Of a stretch of 64,000 nucleotides of DNA, positions 11,952 to 20,715 are shown one piece after another. The position numbers and the translations under genes are program-made. The first letter of the stretch is position 1, and each line of letters begins with the position of its first letter. The stretch spans positions 2,913,486 through 2,977,485 of the forward strand of contig NW_006921540.1 of the NCBI RefSeq assembly GCF_000340215.1. The letters are read 5' to 3'. The notes under the pieces are model-generated. The model saw only the letters and a program-made list of their open reading frames with translations, was not told where the DNA came from and did not search any database. This DNA is from Pseudocercospora fijiensis CIRAD86. Lineage: Eukaryota; Ascomycota; Dothideomycetes; Mycosphaerellales; Mycosphaerellaceae.

Positions 11952-12535
11952 ATGACTACACGCGCCCCGCGATCACTACGCGACCTCCTGCAGACACTTC
12001 CCCAAGAGCTCTACGACGAAATCTTCGAGCAGACCTTCACCGCCGACACCGGCATCCGCAAGCTCAACACAGCAACCCAAAAAAGAGTTCTATACAAGTC
12101 CTCCAGTGGCACCGTCTGGTGGCGCAAGGAATGTGTTCACTCGAACGTCGCCGTATTCCCAGCTCTTCTCCACGTCAGTCGCAGTACCCGCGCGCAATTC
12201 GCAAAGTCGTACTATAGTCAAGGCGCATTCGTCGCCGTTCACGGCCGAGAGCTAGTGCCGAAATGGGCTGAAACACTTCCGCCCGATCATAGATTACTTC
12301 TAGCGGAAATCTGTGTCGTGACGAGAAAGCATTCGGCGAAGCATGCTGCTCGCGCTCGGCGTATACAGGAGCGTTATTTACAGGACTGCAGCGAACATTT
12401 GGGGTTGGAAATCGGAGTTGTCGATGTGGTAAGCACTCCCAAGAAAATTCTGTGCTATTGATTGCTGATGTGGTACAGATTGCCACCAAGCTTGGAGTTC
12501 CGGTCAAGAAGCTTGTGGATATACTGGGACTGTAG
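11952..12535 (+). CDS. F-box-like short protein, copy 1
   Basis: Starts at ATG 11952 in the context GCCACCATGA. Exon 1 (11952-12428) is joined to exon 2 (12479-12535) by a 50-bp intron (GTAAGC...TACAG), giving 177 residues. Residues 10-30 (SLRDLLQTLPQELYDEIF) resemble the first helices of an F-box, which binds Skp1. A second family block, LLHVSRSTRAQFAKSYY, follows near residue 75. There is no recognisable substrate-binding repeat, so a role as an SCF adaptor is only an inference. A pseudogene at 12944 and a divergent copy at 15095-15788 share both blocks, so this is a local family. The short second exon (IATKLGVPVKKLVDILGL) is confident because splicing removes an in-frame stop. Confidence 0.75.
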
Positions 12536-12943
12536 AAGCCGGACTACGTTCGACTTCCCGATGTGTTATATGGCCTGGACGAGAGGCTGCTTTCCATGTA
12601 TATTTGAAGAGGGATGCGTCAAGCCAAAGAGCTGCTTGGCGCAAGACCTGTTTTGGTTGAAGATGGAAGCGGGTCATCAAGCAGGAATGGTGACTTGAAG
12701 ATTACCTGCAAGACGGCGCATATCGAATGGAGCGACGAACTGTTCCTTAGAGTGCTCGCATGGCACAGGCAGCAGGCATAAGAGTCATGCCAGAATTGAT
12801 GAGAATTGATGGTTCTGAGGCGTGGATTCCAGAAGCCTAGGGCTAAGAGGAGCTTCCCAGGTCAGTTTCAATTTCCAAGGATGTGCATCGTTGCTGTCTC
12901 TCTTCGTATCTTATCATTGCATGCTCTTGGAGCGCAAATCGTA
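12536..12943. other. Spacer between F-box-like copies
   Basis: Ordinary un-RIPed sequence. Short frames here (for example plus 12462-12698) overlap exon 2 of the preceding gene and show no family motif. I see nothing else. Confidence 0.4.
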
Positions 12944-13340
12944 ATGATGGCCTCCGACGGTGTTAGACAATCTCGCAAGCGCGCCTAAAGCTTGCCCCAG
13001 AAATTGTTCGACGAAATCTTCCAATGGACTTTTATCGCATCGCCAGGAATCCAGATATTTGCAACAACAGGACATCCTAACACCAAGTCTATCGCCACTA
13101 CCATCCCTTTTCCAGCACTGCTTTACGTCTCGAAGGCATCTCGGGAATTGTTCGCAAAGTCATACTTCGGCTCTGGCGTATTCGTATTGTATGACGTGGA
13201 CGAGCCAGCCGTCCGCTGCTAGCTCGGACTGGTGGCACGCGGAGCATCGATGTATGATCCAAGAGATACGGTCCGTACAGCGCTTGGTTGTAGATCCATC
13301 TCACGAACACATTGTGCGCCGGAATGTCCAGAAATATCAG
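12944..13340 (+). pseudogene. F-box-like copy 2, disrupted
   Basis: An ATG at 12944 or 12947 opens a frame with a TAA directly before the family block SLPQKLFDEIF. The second block (FPALLYVSKASRELFAKSYF) follows in the same frame up to a TAG near 13221. The C-terminal part with EIRSVQRLVVDPSHEHIV sits in another frame at about 13215-13340. So one stop and at least one frameshift separate parts that are continuous in copy 1. The stop is not part of a RIP-like pattern; the surroundings are un-RIPed. A hidden intron could remove the first stop but would not obviously fix the frameshift. Confidence 0.65.
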
Positions 13341-13375
13341 AAAACACCCAGGGCTTCGAGAAATCCCGTGTCCGA

Positions 13376-13630
13376 TCAATCATTTCCATCATTGCTGTTC
13401 CAGCGATTCAACATGTTCTCCATCTCAATGTGTTCAGAGTATCCCGCATGCCCGCCTTGTCCCATGAATTGAGCGTATTGGAGTCCGTAAGTGGTTGGCA
13501 CAGTCCTGCTCCGTCTGCCCCGCCAAGCTGCCAGAATCTCGTCTCCAAGACACGATGACAGTGCGAAGAGGGCCAGCACGAAAATGGCGAAGGATATCAA
13601 GAGCACCAGAATGACGGAGAAGGTGTTCAT
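13376..13630 (-). CDS. Small single-pass membrane protein, unknown function
   Basis: Start chosen at the ATG opening MNTFSVILVLLISFAIFVL, giving 84 residues; the frame is open further upstream to 13762 without a better start. Residues 4-25 form one strong hydrophobic helix, either an anchor or an uncleaved signal, followed by a basic WRGRRSR patch that would favour a cytosolic C-terminus. The tail is rich in Gly, Asn and His. It is divergent from tma46, with 354 bp between the starts. No family recognised. Confidence 0.5.
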   Translation of the reverse strand: MNTFSVILVLLISFAIFVLALFALSSCLGDEILAAWRGRRSRTVPTTYGLQYAQFMGQGGHAGYSEHIEMENMLNRWNSNDGND

Positions 13631-13984
13631 GTTGGTGGGGAGTTGTGAAAGTAGGAGACACGCGACGAGGGGAGGGAGGGCAAGGCTCGGCCGGGTCGGA
13701 TCTTTCCGCTGCCACCAGTGGACGTCATTCGCGGTGTCGCTTTTCGAACACTTCGAGTTCACTCAGCAAAAGCGCCGCGCCGCCACGACTCACGAGCTGA
13801 AGCGTGAAGAAGTCTGCTTCCTTACTCACTCTCGAACGAGCACCCGTGGCTGCCGACGTGAGACTCGTTTGCCACATGGAGAGCTTTCCCTCGCCAGCAG
13901 CCTGAACGACCATATTTCTCCTCCGCCCACGAAGGCTGAGCGAAGAATCCATTCCACCGAGGATATTGCCGACCACTGCCCAGC

Positions 13985-15001
13985 ATGCCGCCCAAAGGAA
14001 AGCAACCGGAGCCGAAGAAGAAGAAGCCCACTGTCGAGGACAAGACGTTTGGAATGAAAAATAAAAAAGGTGGAGCCGCCCAGAAACAGATCAAGCAAAT
14101 CGCCTCTTCGGCAGCGGCAGGAGGTACTGCTGAAGAAAAGAAAAAGGAAGCTGCGAAGCTACAGCGAGAGAAAGAGAAGGCGGCAGCAGAGCAAGCACGA
14201 AAGGAAGCGGCAGAACTGTTCAAGCCAGTGCAGACGCAGAAAGTGCCGTTCGGTGTTGATCCCAAGACGGTTCTCTGCCAATTCTTCAAGAAGGGCGCAT
14301 GCGAGAAGGGCAAGAAATGCAAGTTTTCGCACGATCTTGACGTAGAGCGGAAGCAGGAGAAGAAGAACCTGTATCAAGACACGCGCGACGAGGAAGACGA
14401 GAAGAAGCAGAAGGATGGCATGGAGGATTGGGATGAGGAGAAGCTGCGACAGGTCGTGCTTTCCAAGCACGGAAACCCGAAGACCACGACCGACAAAGTC
14501 TGCAAATTCTTCATTGAAGCGGTCGAGAATCAGAAATATGGTTGGTTCTGGACTTGTCCCAACGGTGGGGACAAATGTATGTACAAGCACTCGCTCCCCC
14601 CAGGATTCGTGCTCAAGACCAAGGAGCAACGTGCTGCGGAGAAGGCTTTAATGGACAAGTCTCCTATGGCCACTCTTACTTTGGAAGACTTTTTAGAGTC
14701 ACAACGTCTGAAGCTTACCGGAGCACTCACCCCCGTCACGCCCGAGACCTTCGCCAAGTGGAAGAAGGAGAGAATGGACAAGAAGGCTGCCGAGCAAGAA
14801 ATGGCCAAGATGAAGGAGGATACCGGTCGTGCGCTGTTCGAAAAGGGTGACTGGGAGGCCAGCGACAGCGAAGACGAAGACGATGATGGCTTGTTCAACC
14901 TCGAAGCTCTGCGAAGGGAGACAGAAGCTGCGAGAGCGAAGAAGGAAGAAGAAAGACTTGCGGCTGAGCAAGGCGAGACGAATGGCATTCCGACTTTCTA
15001 A
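13985..15001 (+). CDS. tma46: Translation machinery-associated CCCH protein Tma46 (ZC3H15/DFRP1)
   Basis: Single exon, 338 residues. The Lys/Glu-rich N-terminus (MPPKGKQPEPKKKK) is typical of the family. CCCH finger 1 is near residues 98-116 (C-x7-C-x5-C-x3-H) and finger 2 near 175-205 (starting VCKFF, with CPNGGDKCMYKH). A DFRP-type C-terminal region follows, with LTLEDFLESQRLKL near 230 and an acidic stretch EDEDDDGLFNLEALR near 305. Orthologues are cytoplasmic, associate with ribosomes, and bind and stabilise the Drg/Rbg1 GTPase. Length and order match fungal Tma46. The start is the first ATG, just after a pyrimidine-rich leader. Confidence 0.95.
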   Translation: MPPKGKQPEPKKKKPTVEDKTFGMKNKKGGAAQKQIKQIASSAAAGGTAEEKKKEAAKLQREKEKAAAEQARKEAAELFKPVQTQKVPFGVDPKTVLCQFFKKGACEKGKKCKFSHDLDVERKQEKKNLYQDTRDEEDEKKQKDGMEDWDEEKLRQVVLSKHGNPKTTTDKVCKFFIEAVENQKYGWFWTCPNGGDKCMYKHSLPPGFVLKTKEQRAAEKALMDKSPMATLTLEDFLESQRLKLTGALTPVTPETFAKWKKERMDKKAAEQEMAKMKEDTGRALFEKGDWEASDSEDEDDDGLFNLEALRRETEAARAKKEEERLAAEQGETNGIPTF

Positions 15002-15094
15002 GGCATGAAATGGAGTGGTGTTGTTGCAATTTGCATGATGAGATGGCATTTGGCATGGTATACGTGCGTATGATCTCAATGAAAGTGTTGATGG

Positions 15095-15788
15095 CTATTG
15101 CCCGCCGCCTTGACTTCTCTGGATCATCGTCATCTCTCTCATCCTCACGAATTCTGAAAACCTAGCCTCGATCGTTTCGTCATCTTCGGCACTATACAGC
15201 GATTCCTCAGGCGTCGCTCGACAGCACCTTCGCGTTCGCTTCGAAATCGAAGCGACCCTCACGCCTGCATAGAAGATGCCGCTGTCGTTCTTCTCCGCCA
15301 ATCCTTCGCGCGCCAGCCAATTCCACATCTGTGCACTCATCAGTATTTTGGATATGCTAACGCCAAGATCGAAATTGTGTACGTACTCCGGGCCGATGGC
15401 AGTGAAGCCTTAGCGGACGAAACCAGAACCATCTCCACTGATAAAACGACTCCGGTCTTTGACCGCCTACCCTGAGGGAGAGTTGTACCGAGTCCACAGC
15501 GTGGACGTGTCTCATGTGCTTGACGTGAGGTAGGGGGAGCACGTCGATGAACTTGTACGGAGTCCGGCCGTCTAGAACGAAGATCGAATTGGCGTAATAG
15601 GACTTGGCGAACTGTGCTCTCGTGGCGCGATCAACTTGTAAGAGCGACGGCGGCTTATAGTCCTTGTTGATGAGTACGACTTGCCTTGGCGGCTCAGACA
15701 AGACTCCTTCGTACACTCTGTCGAATAATTCTTGCGGCAGGCTGTAGAGGAGATCCTTGAAAGATGGTGGCTGCTGAAGGGCGGCCAT
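15095..15788 (-). CDS. F-box-like short protein, copy 3
   Basis: ATG at 15788 opens MAALQQPPSFKDLLYSLPQELF, aligning with copy 1. The second block LLQVDRATRAQFAKSYY is near residue 60. Best model: exon 1 15788-15471, a 142-bp intron (GTAGGC...GCACAG) and exon 2 15328-15095, giving 183 residues in frame. Exon 2 starts MWNWLAREGLAEKN, and this module recurs twice upstream at 15963-16064 and 16115-16231. The intron is longer than others here and could hide a small extra exon. As in copy 1, Skp1 binding is only an inference. The gene converges with tma46, about 93 bp apart. Confidence 0.6.
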
Positions 15789-15962
15789 CGTGACGGCGCA
15801 GGTGATGACGGGCAACTTGTTTTCTTGGACGCGGGAAAGGGTTTCATAAAGTCGTGAGCAGTTTTATCTTTACTGGCGTGGGGGCGAGGTTTGGAATGTC
15901 TCAGTCCAGCTTCGAGAAGTGGATCGCACATGACATCGCTGGCATGTGCTGGTGCTGACGGC

Positions 15963-16064
15963 CTAACACTTTCTAATTCTAGAAACGAATCCGCCGCGGA
16001 CCAAAACGTATTCACTCTTCTCCACCCAGCCTTGTCGCGCGAGGACTCTCCACATCTGCTTCAT
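15963..16064 (-). pseudogene. Stray copy of the F-box-like terminal exon (1)
   Basis: A 33-codon frame containing MWRVLARQGWVEKSEYV, similar to the exon-2 start of the gene at 15095-15788 (MWNWLAREGLAEKN) and preceded by an AG like the real acceptor. No F-box-like exon lies upstream, so it is probably a relic of a tandem duplication, unless it is an alternative last exon of a gene I cannot see. Confidence 0.5.
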
Positions 16065-16114
16065 GTCCCCTGGGCACAAACCTCCTAATGATCACGACCG
16101 AAGCAAAGGAGGCA

Positions 16115-16231
16115 TCAACTCCGTCCTCGTAGCCGAGCCGAGCTAGGATGCCCGACTCGCAGACCCTTATAGCGAAACTCGTTCGCAGTCTTCTCCACCC
16201 AGCCGTGCTGAGCGAGATGGTTCTACAGCTT
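16115..16231 (-). pseudogene. Stray copy of the F-box-like terminal exon (2)
   Basis: The same module in a more damaged form: KL*NHLAQHGWVEKTAN then GLRVG. A TAG replaces the conserved Trp of the MW start. It lies 160 bp from the other stray copy in the same orientation, so the exon was duplicated in tandem. Confidence 0.45.
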
Positions 16232-16364
16232 CCTTGCGGTCAGTACTTCGCAATGAATTCAAGACTTGAGAAATCATAGCGTATACGCATTAATACAGTT
16301 TCAGGTATGTCCATAAATCATGCTTCATCGTCTAGCCTGAGGGTTCTCCCTTCTTCACCACAGC

Positions 16365-17711
16365 TTAATCTTCTGGCTCGCCTGGCTCGCCGGGATCCTC
16401 GCTCTCCTCACCACCCTCACCATCCTCACCATCCTTACTCTCCTCGGTGCTGATCCATCCCACTGCATTCAATCGGTTGGCTCGTGCTCTCGCGGCCTTA
16501 TCCGACATGAAAGTCCCACGATTTGCCAATGATCCGCCCTCGCCTCCGAAGTTACGTTTCAACTCATCAGCCAGATCCTGACACTCTGGTACTGGGCCAT
16601 TCGGAACGATTGGAGCCTCCCTGTCAAGCACGGCCTGGGGACCTGCAGCAGTCTGCAGCGCGGTGCCATTGGCGAGCGCTTCCATGCGCTCCATGTGGAA
16701 GAGTTGGCGCTGTGAGAGTCCTGTAAGGGCACAAATTCGGCGCCGTCCACCTGCATTGGTAACACGAGAGCTTCTTGAAACTGCTCCGCGAAATCTGCTG
16801 GTGCGTCCACGTGACTGCATACTGCCACGACGAGATGCGGGAGTGAAGTTGGGTCCATCTTCACTCAGCTCGCTCTCTGTGTCGAAATTGCCAATGGATG
16901 ATGTGGCTGGGAATCGGCGAGTTGGACCGTTCCGATACGTCCGAGTTAGAAGACTCCTGCTTCCTGTGCGAGAGAATCGTCGCTGCTCGCCCTGATCGCC
17001 TCCGCTCTGGAGAACATGAGGTCCATGCATGAAATGTTCATCGCGCTCTGGGAAGGCTGTGCCACTCTGAGCATTTGGAGGCGGCCCAGTGATGAAATTT
17101 CCGTATGGACCCACGAAGCCTTGCTGAGCCTGCTGTTGCTGAGTTCGATGCAGAGTCTGCTGCATGGCCTGCTGTTGAGTCTGATACAAAGCTTGCTGTA
17201 GGGAATCCTCTCGAGCCAGTGCGTCAACAGTCTGCTGCCAGCGTGGATCTGATCTCATCCCCTCAGGCGGGCGTGAGTCGGACATCTGCAAAGACTTCGC
17301 ACTCTGGTTTGTAGTGGGTTGGGTAGCCTGGCTAGTAGTACCAGCCGTAACATCAGGACCGATTCCAAAAGGTTCGTCAACAGTGGGAGTGCCTGGGAAG
17401 AAGATATTCATGTAGTTCGGTTCTGCAGAGTTGTGCATGATTTGTTGCTGTGGCGGTGCTGAGGCATGCAGAGGTAGCGCCCAAGTCTGATCGGATAGCA
17501 TGGTGTGATAATATCGAAAAGCGTCACCAGAAATCCAGAGTGCGTCGCGGTTCGAGTGGTCTTGCAGACGAACCATCTGCTCAGGTGGGCCGATAGCCAG
17601 ATGAGCGAGATCCGCCGGCATGTGTCTGATCGATGGATCGACTGGCCTGGTCTTGACCACATTGAGGCTGATGAATCGGACTTGAAAGGACTGAGACATG
17701 TTTAGACTCAT
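16365..17711 (-). CDS. Unrecognised protein, AxWIxxDAL family, paralogue 1
   Basis: Single open frame of 448 residues. The N-terminal ~90 residues carry the family block: SFQVRFISLN, then IGPPEQMVRLQDHSNRDALW and ISGDAFRYYHTM. A long Gln-rich, low-complexity middle follows (about 135-220). Near residues 330-390 is the second family block: MERMEALANGTALQ, VLDREAPIVPNGPVP. The C-terminus is acidic (EDGEGGEESEDPGEPGEPED). It is related to the genes at 19288 and 23222; the first block is shared by all three, the second by this gene and 19288. No known domain, signal peptide or membrane segment is seen. The Gln-rich and acidic parts would fit a nuclear or regulatory protein, but that is a guess. 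Confidence 0.75.
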   Translation of the reverse strand: MSLNMSQSFQVRFISLNVVKTRPVDPSIRHMPADLAHLAIGPPEQMVRLQDHSNRDALWISGDAFRYYHTMLSDQTWALPLHASAPPQQQIMHNSAEPNYMNIFFPGTPTVDEPFGIGPDVTAGTTSQATQPTTNQSAKSLQMSDSRPPEGMRSDPRWQQTVDALAREDSLQQALYQTQQQAMQQTLHRTQQQQAQQGFVGPYGNFITGPPPNAQSGTAFPERDEHFMHGPHVLQSGGDQGEQRRFSRTGSRSLLTRTYRNGPTRRFPATSSIGNFDTESELSEDGPNFTPASRRGSMQSRGRTSRFRGAVSRSSRVTNAGGRRRICALTGLSQRQLFHMERMEALANGTALQTAAGPQAVLDREAPIVPNGPVPECQDLADELKRNFGGEGGSLANRGTFMSDKAARARANRLNAVGWISTEESKDGEDGEGGEESEDPGEPGEPED

Positions 17712-19287
17712 GGGAATTTGAGAGGACCTGTGTAGGTTGTTGTTTTCGGAGTGTTGATGAAGAGAAATTCTACTTCGAAGTGGGAGTCCTTGCCGTTATA
17801 TAGGGCTGTGACGAAGACCCTCGAAGCTCATTGACGCAGGGCAGTCTCCACAGCATTCATGCATGTGACGAAATGAGTGAGTATACGCCGGTTCACTGGG
17901 TATATAGCGCTTAACTTCGATTGTTGGCTTAGCAACTAGCGCATAATTGAGTGAAGAGATGGGCCGCTGCATATGTCAGCGCATAATTAAGATTGTCTGA
18001 ATAGCACAAGATTAGTGGATTTGAGTAAATGCCAGCTATTCAGGCTCACCGCTTGGAATTGTCTCAGCAAGTCGCTGCTCGGGGAGCTGAAGTCGAGTCA
18101 TAGTAGACCCGCAGTCTCGCTTGACGGCTTCCCGATCTGGCTAGAGCGATGCCAAGCAATGGCTTCTGACAACCGCGAGAAGTGACATATTGGCTCTTGC
18201 TGTGGTACAGGTAATGATCGAAGCACCTGGTGACAGTGCTATAAGAAGAGGAGAAGTAATTACCGCCAGGGGATGGTTCATCCGAAATAAGTGTGCTGAA
18301 GGGAAGAAGATGTATACAGCAAAAGTTTGCTTTTGCTTGGACGACCGTGATACAGTCTTGTCCCATACTGCATCTACAACTCGGGACGGCGGAACAGTTG
18401 TTGCCGTCTTAGTCTACTAGACAAAGCGACGAGCCTTTGAAACACGGTTTGTTATACATCGTCAAAGAGCCATTGTGAAAGCGCGCAAGAATGCTCCCTT
18501 TGGGAGCTTTTGCACCACGAAGCAAATCACCATTAACAAACCACAGGACGTTGCACAATCCATCATATTAAAACCAAATACACCAATGATGGTCCATGGA
18601 CGTTGTCTAGAGGCAATAGTGCAAGCGCACGTCGACGCTGTATCTCTTCTGCCGCATCTTCGTCACACAATTGCAGGAAAGCAAGGAAGCTATCACTGTT
18701 GTACGATAGAGTTGTATAAGCTACTTCTAACTTAGGGTTAGAAGCGGCGTCGCTTTTTACAACAATCACCTCTGTATATACATCTCCCAGTATATTATAC
18801 CGACCATTCAAAGCAGCTGTATGGTGTTGATGTCATGCGTGAATACAACTAAGTATCTTGGAAGACATCGACATCCCTTGGGTGGCCAAGCAACTGGACA
18901 ACAAGAGCGCGGAGCGTTCCTTCCGACATGGAGTGAATCACTGCTTTCACGCGATTTAAAATGCACATGACAGACCTGTCAGGTGCTTCGAAGTGAACAT
19001 GAATGGGTCCGTGGACTTTAATAGACACTTCAGTGAAGCACTCCTATTGTCACAAGCCAATTCTTGGCGCCGCTGTAACAGAAAAGTGGGACGGCATTGA
19101 GACAACTGAGTCTGTGCGTCTTGCCTTCCAAGTTCGAATATTATTTCAAGACGCATCAGCTTCTAATTCTTCCATAACATCCTTTGCATCGACCGAGACC
19201 ATAGACCAAGCTTCGCATACATACTGCCTACACAGCAAGTTTGTAGCACTGCTAAGCATGAGTAGCGACTAACAGTTCCACAGTGCC
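17712..19287. other. Intergenic region between divergent paralogues, no supported gene
   Basis: This 1.6-kb stretch separates the divergently transcribed paralogues at 16365-17711 and 19288-20715 and must hold both promoters. Frames of 60-100 codons occur on both strands (for example plus 18475-18735, minus 18064-18366) without motifs or codon character I trust. No RIP and no evident repeat. Confidence 0.45.
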
Positions 19288-20715
19288 ATGGCAGAAGAAC
19301 ATTCCAAGAGGGTTGAAGAAGACCTGAAGCTCTGGCATCATCCATCCATCGCCTTCAGCATTAGATTCACCCCAGCACAACACCCATCCCTCAGCCATCC
19401 CCTTGTCGGCCATGCCTTAGACTTCCCAGCGGACCTCGCCGTCCGTTTGCCAGACAACCCATACGACGGCGGGGCGCAATGGATTCCTCGCGATGCTCTG
19501 CTCTACGCCGAAGAGCAATTCGCTCGTGGAGCAGAAGGCGCGGAACCGCTGCCAGAACTGCATTCAGCGGCTCCTCCGATGGCTGAGATACTGGCTGATG
19601 CGCGTACCCGACCAGTCTTCTGGGTTGACTATGGTAATGGGTTTCCCAGATCTCAGCAGACATCTTCGACAACATCTGGATCACAATCAGCGTCGAGGGC
19701 CAACCAGCCTATTGATCATGCAACCAATCTGCCCACTCGATTCACGCAAAATGGCTCGGCTTACTCACTTGATGCTCTGGGCTGGACATCTGCGACCCAG
19801 CAACCAGCGGAAAACGTCCAAAATACTCAGCATGTTTCAGGCGAGGGCTATCGGGCTCCACCAGGATATCCTATCAACTATACCTTGAGGTCTGGCCAAG
19901 AGCAAACCCAGCCAGATAGCGCCTGGCCGCTGAGAACTGACTTTGGGTATACTGCCAGTGAGTGTGCGTACACTTCACCTGGACAGCTGCCACTGCCATT
20001 CACTCAAGCAGACATAGGATTACAAGGACATTACGGACTCTCAAACAGTCTGCCAGTAGCCAATAATGGTCGAGCTCGTGGCGGTGATATTCCCAGGTAT
20101 ATGCGTTCTGCTCCTCACGCTTTCAATCTCGACGAAGAAGACGACTGGGAGCCACAAATGCCCACCCCAACTCCAGCACCGCATGATAAGCGAGGCAGTG
20201 GTAAAGGCAACTCCAGTGGCACTAAAACATCTCGAGGGCGAGTGACCAAGACTCGCCAAGGTAGCGCACGAGGCGCTAAACAGAAGCGCGGTCCAAGATC
20301 TTCTGCTCGAGGCAAGGATCGCTACGATGAGTTCGTGGAAAAGCATCGAAAGCGGCTGGAGAATGGCACGGCCGACCAGATTGCGAGAGAGCCTCAGGAA
20401 GCTCTGGACCGGATTGCACCAATTGCCCCAAATGGGCCAGTTCCAAGGACCTCAACGGAGCTGAATAACTTCCTCGAGAACTTCTGGAGTCGTGGAGGTC
20501 TTGCTATTGCTATGGCGGCCGGAGCTACCACGACAAGCACTGCGGCCGAAAACTCGATTGGCGGAAACTCCTTGAGTGACAGAGCCGCCAGCGACGGTGT
20601 CTACGATGAGGGTGACGTTTTCGACGACGACGACGGAGAGTTCGATGACGAATTTCCAGCGGAAGAGGACGAGGACGCTCCTGGAGAGTTCTTCGATGAG
20701 GACAGATACGAGTAA
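19288..20715 (+). CDS. Unrecognised protein, AxWIxxDAL family, paralogue 2
   Basis: ATG in the good context GCCATGG, 475 residues, no intron. N-terminal family block: FSIRFTPAQHP near residue 22, FPADLAVRLPDNPYDG near 50 and AQWIPRDALLYAEEQF near 66. The middle (about 120-270) is Ser/Gln/Thr/Pro-rich, followed by a basic, possibly nuclear-localising stretch (TKTRQGSARGAKQKRG, near 310-335). The second family block follows: HRKRLENGTADQIA and ALDRIAPIAPNGPVP, near 350-385. The C-terminus is strongly acidic (FDDDDGEFDDEF). Domain order matches the divergent neighbour at 16365-17711, pointing to an inverted duplication. Function unknown. Confidence 0.78.
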   Translation: MAEEHSKRVEEDLKLWHHPSIAFSIRFTPAQHPSLSHPLVGHALDFPADLAVRLPDNPYDGGAQWIPRDALLYAEEQFARGAEGAEPLPELHSAAPPMAEILADARTRPVFWVDYGNGFPRSQQTSSTTSGSQSASRANQPIDHATNLPTRFTQNGSAYSLDALGWTSATQQPAENVQNTQHVSGEGYRAPPGYPINYTLRSGQEQTQPDSAWPLRTDFGYTASECAYTSPGQLPLPFTQADIGLQGHYGLSNSLPVANNGRARGGDIPRYMRSAPHAFNLDEEDDWEPQMPTPTPAPHDKRGSGKGNSSGTKTSRGRVTKTRQGSARGAKQKRGPRSSARGKDRYDEFVEKHRKRLENGTADQIAREPQEALDRIAPIAPNGPVPRTSTELNNFLENFWSRGGLAIAMAAGATTTSTAAENSIGGNSLSDRAASDGVYDEGDVFDDDDGEFDDEFPAEEDEDAPGEFFDEDRYE

